Assembly: GCA_045403215.1 (NCBI GenBank)
Contig: JAXIOW010000024.1
Coordinates: 1 to 20,163, forward strand
Direction of reading: 5' to 3'
Origin: NS-12 sp045403215
GTDB lineage: Bacteria > Nitrospirota > Nitrospiria > Nitrospirales > NS-4
DNA length: 20,163 bases
This document shows, piece by piece, positions 13,735 to 20,163 of the stretch (position 1 is its first letter; each line of letters opens with the position of its first letter). The notes under the pieces were generated by a model. The model made no database searches and was not told where the DNA came from. It worked only from the letters and a program-made list of their open reading frames with translations. Position numbers and translations under genes: made by a program.

Positions 13735-14478
13735 TCACTTCCGAAGGCCGCAATACCGGGCGACCCCATCACGATACCGCAGCCAGTGTTCCAGGCTCTC
13801 CTGCAGGGTGTCGAGAATGAGCTGCTGATCGGTGGCCCCCAGCGCATAGTCCAGGGCAGCCTTCCAGGCCGCTTGGCGATGGCCGGGTTCGACCATGAGA
13901 TGCACGCGAATCAGATCCAGGTACTTGGGATCAACCCCGTGGTTCTGCACCAGGGGGTGCTTGCGGACGATCTCCTCGATCTGTTCGGCGTCCTTTGGCG
14001 GGGAGGGGTGGAGGACTTCTTGGCGGTCATGGACGCTTCCCTCGACGAAAATGGTCACGACGGCGAGCGCAGTCAACCAGTCGCCTTCGATGGTGATCTT
14101 GTCCAGCCATTCACGGTACGCCCGACTTTCCGCCAGGAGGCTGACGTCGCGGAAGTGCGCGCGCTCAAACCCCAGGCCGAGCATCATGGTCAGAAAGAGA
14201 TCGGGATGGGATTGTCCGAGGGAGAGGCCGCCGGTGTCCTCCTCGTAGATGTTGCGGGCTAGTTCGCTGCGGATAGGACGAGGCGGGTTCTTCCCGTGGA
14301 TCCGGCTCAGGAAGACTGGGAAGTCCCTGACGTACACCGCGTACTCCTGCCGAAAGTGAGTTTCGAGTTGGGCCTTGGTGATCTGGGGACCGCAGAAATG
14401 CGGCCAGGCCCAGTGGTCTTTCCGATCCATGATCGCCATCAGCTTTTCGCGGAACTGGTCGCTGGACAAGGGCTTCAT
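13735..14478 (-). CDS. Haem-oxygenase-like metalloenzyme (PqqC/TenA/CADD-like, HDO type)
   Basis: A 247-residue helical protein of the haem-oxygenase-like diiron (HDO) superfamily, which includes CADD, UndA and SznF. Seen: HFRQEYAVYVRDFPVFLSR at about 41-59 with E45, NIYEEDTGG at 76-84, HPDLF at 91-95, FVEGSVHDR at 144-152 with E146, and HLMVEPGH at 193-200. The last is the H-x3-D-x2-H metal motif with glutamate (E197) in place of aspartate. These residues could make a non-haem iron site for O2-dependent oxidation. Start ATG 14478 is chosen because GGAG (14485-14488) is six bases upstream; an in-frame ATG at 14490 would contain that GGAG and add four residues. Related proteins in some lineages make para-aminobenzoate from a tyrosine of their own chain, but that function is not shown here. 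Confidence 0.8.
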   Translation of the reverse strand: MKPLSSDQFREKLMAIMDRKDHWAWPHFCGPQITKAQLETHFRQEYAVYVRDFPVFLSRIHGKNPPRPIRSELARNIYEEDTGGLSLGQSHPDLFLTMMLGLGFERAHFRDVSLLAESRAYREWLDKITIEGDWLTALAVVTIFVEGSVHDRQEVLHPSPPKDAEQIEEIVRKHPLVQNHGVDPKYLDLIRVHLMVEPGHRQAAWKAALDYALGATDQQLILDTLQESLEHWLRYRDGVARYCGLRK

Positions 14479-14489
14479 AGTGTTCTCCA

Positions 14490-14518
14490 TTGCATCGCCA
14501 TCACCGACTCGCTAGAAT
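14490..14518 (+). promoter_or_regulatory. Candidate promoter, TTGCAT/TAGAAT type
   Basis: TTGCAT (14490-14495) and TAGAAT (14513-14518, five of six) are 17 bases apart. The -10 box ends 10 bases before ATG 14529, leaving a leader of only a few bases. It overlaps the 5' end of the divergent HDO gene. The same two hexamers recur before the gene at 14858. Confidence 0.5.
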
Positions 14519-14528
14519 CCGATCTCCG

Positions 14529-14813
14529 ATGGAACCTGTCACTCTTCAGAGCACAGAAGAAATCTTCAAGTTGCTCGCCGAGGTGTCGCTGAAAGGCAAG
14601 GGCCTGACGACCGAGTGCCTCCTCGACAAAGTCCTGGACGAAGGATTCACGGAGCCCATCTACCTCGCGGCTACCGGCGAGGATCCCGACGCCTATTACC
14701 AGGGCAAGCCCAATGCCTGGGCAGTCTATCAGATCCGTGAGTGGAAGCGCGTCATGATGGTCTCCGGCGGACCCGGCAAGGAACGGCGCGTCCAGATCAC
14801 AGAGACCCCCTGA
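14529..14813 (+). CDS. Small hypothetical protein
   Basis: A 94-residue cytoplasmic protein without a recognised family. The N-terminus is helical (TEEIFKLLAEVSLKGKGL), followed by CLLDKVLDEGFTEPIYLAATG, DPDAYYQGKPNAWAVYQIRE and a basic beta-like end. ATG 14529 is preferred over an in-frame TTG at 14490, which would lie inside the promoter and give a basic, atypical N-terminus. No Shine-Dalgarno sequence precedes it, so it may be translated from a near-leaderless mRNA. Divergent from the HDO gene and followed by the DUF2007-type gene after 44 bases, which has its own promoter. Confidence 0.72.
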   Translation: MEPVTLQSTEEIFKLLAEVSLKGKGLTTECLLDKVLDEGFTEPIYLAATGEDPDAYYQGKPNAWAVYQIREWKRVMMVSGGPGKERRVQITETP

Positions 14814-14822
14814 TAGTCAACA

Positions 14823-14852
14823 TTGCATTTTGCGCTACTCGGGGCCTAGAAT
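14823..14852 (+). promoter_or_regulatory. Candidate promoter, TTGCAT/TAGAAT type, leaderless geometry
   Basis: TTGCAT (14823-14828) and TAGAAT (14847-14852) are 18 bases apart, and only five bases lie between the -10 box and ATG 14858. Transcription would begin at about the first base of the coding region. Confidence 0.55.
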
Positions 14853-14857
14853 CAAAC

Positions 14858-15109
14858 ATGACCAAGCTCCTGGCGCCCCGTGACGAAAACGAGCTGGTGC
14901 TCATCGTGAGCCTCCTGGAAGGAGACGGGATTGATTTTTTCGTTCAAAACGAGTATTTCGGCGGCCTGTACCCCGGTCTCAACATCTTTCCTTTTAACGA
15001 GCGGGTCATCCTCGTCGCTGAAGCCGACTTCGATCGCGCCTCGCTGCTGGCGCGTGATTTCCTCGAATCCATAGAGGTCGAGCCCAGGCAGGGAGGGCAG
15101 GCCGGGTAA
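14858..15109 (+). CDS. DUF2007-type small protein (putative signal transducing)
   Basis: An 83-residue protein resembling the DUF2007 family of small proteins (a ferredoxin-like alpha/beta fold of unproven signalling role). It begins with a helix-strand unit (ENELVLIVSLLEGDGIDFFV), then NEYFGGLYPGLN, the strand RVILVAEADFDRASLLARDF and a short helix. The typical pattern of a helix placed after a phrase such as VxxxDxxxA is present. ATG 14858 is chosen because it follows the promoter directly; a longer in-frame extension to 14741 lies inside the previous gene. There is no Shine-Dalgarno sequence. The convergent BamE-like gene ends eight bases after this stop codon. Confidence 0.75.
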   Translation: MTKLLAPRDENELVLIVSLLEGDGIDFFVQNEYFGGLYPGLNIFPFNERVILVAEADFDRASLLARDFLESIEVEPRQGGQAG

Positions 15110-15117
15110 GGACGCGG

Positions 15118-15477
15118 TCAGTACCATCCGCCGACCAAGGCGTCTTCTTCGAAGTAGAGATAGCGGTGCTTGACGGTAGCGCTGTCGATCCAATCCTCGA
15201 AGACCCACAGTTCGCGGCGCACACCGGTGTCAGTGTAGGTCACGTCAATTTTGTACGGAGAGCCCCAGCTCTTCAAGACCTGCTCTCGACTCATGCCCAC
15301 CACGGCCCGCTTCTGGACGATAGCGTCCTCCATGGAGGAATACTTATAGTACGGAAGAAAGCGCCACGTGACCATGCCAAGGAGGATCATGCCGAGGAAC
15401 ACGTACAAGGCCACGCGGACGGAGCGCCGGCACAGATAGGGGGCGTCTTTCAGGCTGATCGCATTCGGCGTGGTCAT
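15118..15477 (-). CDS. Membrane-anchored protein with BamE/SmpA-like motif
   Basis: A 119-residue protein. Residues 20-42 (VRVALYVFLGMILLGMVTW) form one N-terminal transmembrane anchor preceded by RR, so the rest should face the periplasm. The C-terminal part (about 57-119) has RAVVGMSREQVLKSWGSPYK at 57-76, the helix-turn pattern G-M-x-x-E-x-V-x-x-x-x-G-x-P that is typical of SmpA/OmlA/BamE-like folds, followed by beta strands RELWVFEDW and RYLYFEEDALVGGWY. BamE proteins stabilise outer-membrane assembly, but this one is anchored by a helix rather than a lipid (no lipobox cysteine), so it is a relative of unknown job. Its promoter is only six bases from the ATG. Divergent from the next gene. 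Confidence 0.75.
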   Translation of the reverse strand: MTTPNAISLKDAPYLCRRSVRVALYVFLGMILLGMVTWRFLPYYKYSSMEDAIVQKRAVVGMSREQVLKSWGSPYKIDVTYTDTGVRRELWVFEDWIDSATVKHRYLYFEEDALVGGWY

Positions 15478-15483
15478 AGCGTT

Positions 15484-15513
15484 AATCTAACAGCCTGTCT
15501 TCGGCAGGGTCAA
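15484..15513 (-). promoter_or_regulatory. Candidate promoter, leaderless geometry
   Basis: On the minus strand TTGACC (15508-15513, five of six) and TAGATT (15484-15489, four of six) are 18 bases apart, with six bases to ATG 15477. No Shine-Dalgarno sequence lies in between. Confidence 0.5.
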
Positions 15514-15538
15514 GCGCTCTGGCTTTGCCATCCCGCGT

Positions 15539-15904
15539 ATGTACGTTGAAGTCGAGTCCAATCCCAACTACGACAACTCAGTGTTCCTCCGCTTTCGCGA
15601 GCTGGGCCCAGCACGTCCGGTCGTGCAGGTACGGGTGTACGACCACGTTTCGACCGGGGAGTGGTGCCGGGTGACCGGCTGGCAGGAGGATGCGTCGGCG
15701 CCGCTCTGCCCGGCCGTGGCCCAGCCCGTCGAAGACTCTGGCGCCGGCGTCGTCTATCTGGTGTCGGGGGGCAATTGGGGCATCCGGTTGAAACCGCTCG
15801 AGCCGAATGAAACCTGGAGCCTGGAGAACCCGCGGCAATGGGGCGAAGCCTACCTGCTCCTGGCGGACCGCCGCGACGTGCGCTTCGCCGACGAAACTGG
15901 CTGA
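15539..15904 (+). CDS. Small hypothetical protein, beta-rich
   Basis: A 121-residue protein of unknown family. It begins MYVEVESNPNYDN and is made mostly of short beta-like stretches (VFLRFREL, VVQVRVYDHV, GVVYLVSGGNWGIRL, AYLLLADRRDVRF). There is no signal peptide or membrane segment. Two cysteines (about 43 and 57) could pair, but the protein is probably cytoplasmic. It is divergent from the anchored BamE-like gene (61 bases apart) and convergent with the exported BamE-like gene (one base apart). No clear promoter or Shine-Dalgarno sequence is visible before ATG 15539. Confidence 0.68.
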   Translation: MYVEVESNPNYDNSVFLRFRELGPARPVVQVRVYDHVSTGEWCRVTGWQEDASAPLCPAVAQPVEDSGAGVVYLVSGGNWGIRLKPLEPNETWSLENPRQWGEAYLLLADRRDVRFADETG

Positions 15905-15905
15905 G

Positions 15906-16718
15906 TTACGGCGCGTAACGCGGGCGGGGGATCTTCTTCTGTGGGGGGTCTGGGGGAGGCGGAAGGGAGGCGGCCTTGGCCGAAAAAGGGTTGATCATCG
16001 CTTCGTGCGTCAGCTTGTTATGGTCCTTGATGAGCTGGAGACTGTCGACCGCGATCTCGACGCGGTTCACGTTCTCGTTCAAGGTGATGCGGGGAGGGAA
16101 GGGCTCGGTTGCGTACAGGCGGTACGAGAGCGACCAGGCGTAATCCTCCTTGTTCCGTTCCTTGACCAGTCGGGGCGCATCTTTGGAGGTTTCGTTCTGG
16201 AGCATGATGATGAACAGGTTAGACCGGTAGGTCGGGGCGTCGTCGGCCGGGGAGGGCTTGGATTCGGGAATGAGCTTCGGGACATCCTTCAGCGGGACGG
16301 CGAGCGGAACGGCGACCGGGCCTTCGACGGAGCCCGTGAGCGGATCGGGGCTCAAGAACTCGATGTCCACCAGCTTGACGGTGAGGGTGGGCGTGTCGGA
16401 ATTCGGCTTCTCTTCTTTGGCGTACTGGAACGAGTACCGCACATGGGTCTTGTCCCGGACGTAGAGATACACGTCCTCCCCCGCGGCGCCGGGGATCTGA
16501 TCCTTCAGCACGTTTTCCCACTCGTCGTACGAATAGTATTTGTAGACCCGCAGGGCGCTTGACTTGGCGCGGATCTTGTGGGGAGGACCCAGCTTGGCGC
16601 GGAGCTCTTCCTGCGTCAGGCCCAGATATCCGTCCGAAAAGAAGGCTCCGGCGAGAGCGGCATCGGGCGAGGCGATCCAGACGAGGAATCCTGCGAGCAT
16701 GATGGCAGCCGATCTCAT
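15906..16718 (-). CDS. Exported protein with N-terminal BamE/SmpA-like motif
   Basis: A 270-residue exported protein. ATG 16718 gives a clean signal peptide: MR, a hydrophobic core (AAIMLAGFLVWIA) and a cleavage site after ALA at about 21-23. The mature protein starts with SDGYLGLTQEELRAKLGPPHKI (about 28-49), the same G-x-x-x-E-x-L-x-x-x-x-G-x-P pattern as in the anchored protein at 15118-15477, followed by beta strands. After a Pro/Ser-rich linker (about 130-165) comes a second beta-rich domain (SNLFIIMLQNE, WSLSYRLYAT, NRVEIAVDSLQLI) and a proline-rich tail. It has GGAG at 16727-16730, eight bases before the ATG. The TTG at 16742 lies beside the -10 box and is not a plausible start. Function unknown; outer-membrane or periplasmic role inferred. 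Confidence 0.78.
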   Translation of the reverse strand: MRSAAIMLAGFLVWIASPDAALAGAFFSDGYLGLTQEELRAKLGPPHKIRAKSSALRVYKYYSYDEWENVLKDQIPGAAGEDVYLYVRDKTHVRYSFQYAKEEKPNSDTPTLTVKLVDIEFLSPDPLTGSVEGPVAVPLAVPLKDVPKLIPESKPSPADDAPTYRSNLFIIMLQNETSKDAPRLVKERNKEDYAWSLSYRLYATEPFPPRITLNENVNRVEIAVDSLQLIKDHNKLTHEAMINPFSAKAASLPPPPDPPQKKIPRPRYAP

Positions 16719-16742
16719 CTCCGAAACTCCGGTGTTGTGCAA

Positions 16743-16771
16743 ATCCTAAGGGTCAGTCTCGAGATTGTCAA
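16743..16771 (-). promoter_or_regulatory. Promoter of the exported BamE-like gene
   Basis: On the minus strand a perfect TTGACA (16766-16771) and TAGGAT (16743-16748, four of six) are 17 bases apart. The expected start near 16736 gives a leader of about 18 bases that includes the Shine-Dalgarno GGAG. Confidence 0.65.
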
Positions 16772-16788
16772 GGCAGCAACCTTGCCAA
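16765..16788. repeat. Inverted repeat covering the -35 boxes of two divergent promoters
   Basis: TTGTCAAGG (16765-16773) and CCTTGCCAA (16780-16788) are inverted copies with one mismatch in nine, separated by six bases (CAGCAA). Each arm contains the -35 box of one promoter. It could bind a dimeric regulator that acts on both genes, or it could simply reflect two outward -35 boxes placed close together. Confidence 0.55.
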
Positions 16789-16810
16789 GGAAGCACCTAT
16801 CCGGTATAGT
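16782..16810 (+). promoter_or_regulatory. Promoter of metH, leaderless geometry
   Basis: TTGCCA (16782-16787, five of six) and TATAGT (16805-16810, five of six) are 17 bases apart. Nine bases separate the -10 box from ATG 16820, so the mRNA should have a leader of only a few bases. There is no room for an S-adenosylmethionine or cobalamin riboswitch downstream of this start. Confidence 0.7.
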
Positions 16811-16819
16811 CCCCAAGTA

Positions 16820-20163
<3,344 letters not shown>

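Noticed and set aside
16811..16819. Search for an S-adenosylmethionine or cobalamin riboswitch before metH
   Set aside because: The promoter ends nine bases before the start codon, and the upstream sequence is the divergent promoter region, so no riboswitch fits.

Overview
The window is a GC-rich bacterial chromosome segment, densely coded on both strands. The gene set (a 12-subunit-free but very compact glycan operon, DUF3386 and DUF5069 proteins, a cobalamin-dependent methionine synthase, many short lineage-type hypothetical proteins) and the codon and protein style suggest a Nitrospirota bacterium such as Nitrospira. This placement is an inference from general resemblance, not from a marker gene.

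Positions 1-7555 (+ strand) hold eight genes packed head to tail with overlaps of 1-35 bases or gaps of a few bases, so they are probably one transcript whose promoter lies left of the window. They encode two GT4 glycosyltransferases (the first cut by the window edge), a membrane-embedded PHP-like protein, a WbqC-family protein, a PIG-L/LmbE-type deacetylase, a DegT/DnrJ/EryC1/StrS aminotransferase, a WecA/MraY-type polyprenyl-phosphate sugar-phosphate transferase and a HAD-family protein. Together they look like the distal part of a surface-polysaccharide locus: an initiating lipid-linked transferase, sugar modification (deacetylation, transamination) and chain assembly.

Positions 7556-10541 (+ strand) hold a ketopantoate-reductase-like protein fused to a C-terminal molybdopterin-oxidoreductase-like domain, a D-2-hydroxyacid dehydrogenase, and a small protein built from two copies of a ribbon-helix-helix-like unit. 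Positions 10559-16718 are a mosaic of short genes on both strands: a DUF3386-DUF5069 two-gene operon (-), two small hypothetical genes (+), a ClpS-like adaptor (-), a haem-oxygenase-like di-iron protein with an unknown partner (-), a hypothetical gene and a DUF2007-type gene (+), and two proteins with BamE/SmpA-like motifs (-) around another hypothetical gene (+). From 16820 to the right edge runs metH, cobalamin-dependent methionine synthase, cut before its C-terminus.

In the right half, individual sigma70-type promoters are easy to see, and several place the -10 box only 5-10 bases before the start codon without a Shine-Dalgarno sequence. This suggests that leaderless transcripts are common here, including for metH. 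No tRNA, rRNA, insertion sequence, CRISPR array, attachment site or phage gene was seen. The most unusual items are the PanE-molybdopterin fusion, the leaderless promoter series, the back-to-back metH promoter with an inverted repeat, the tandem-repeat RHH-like protein, the membrane PHP protein and the HDO-type enzyme pair.
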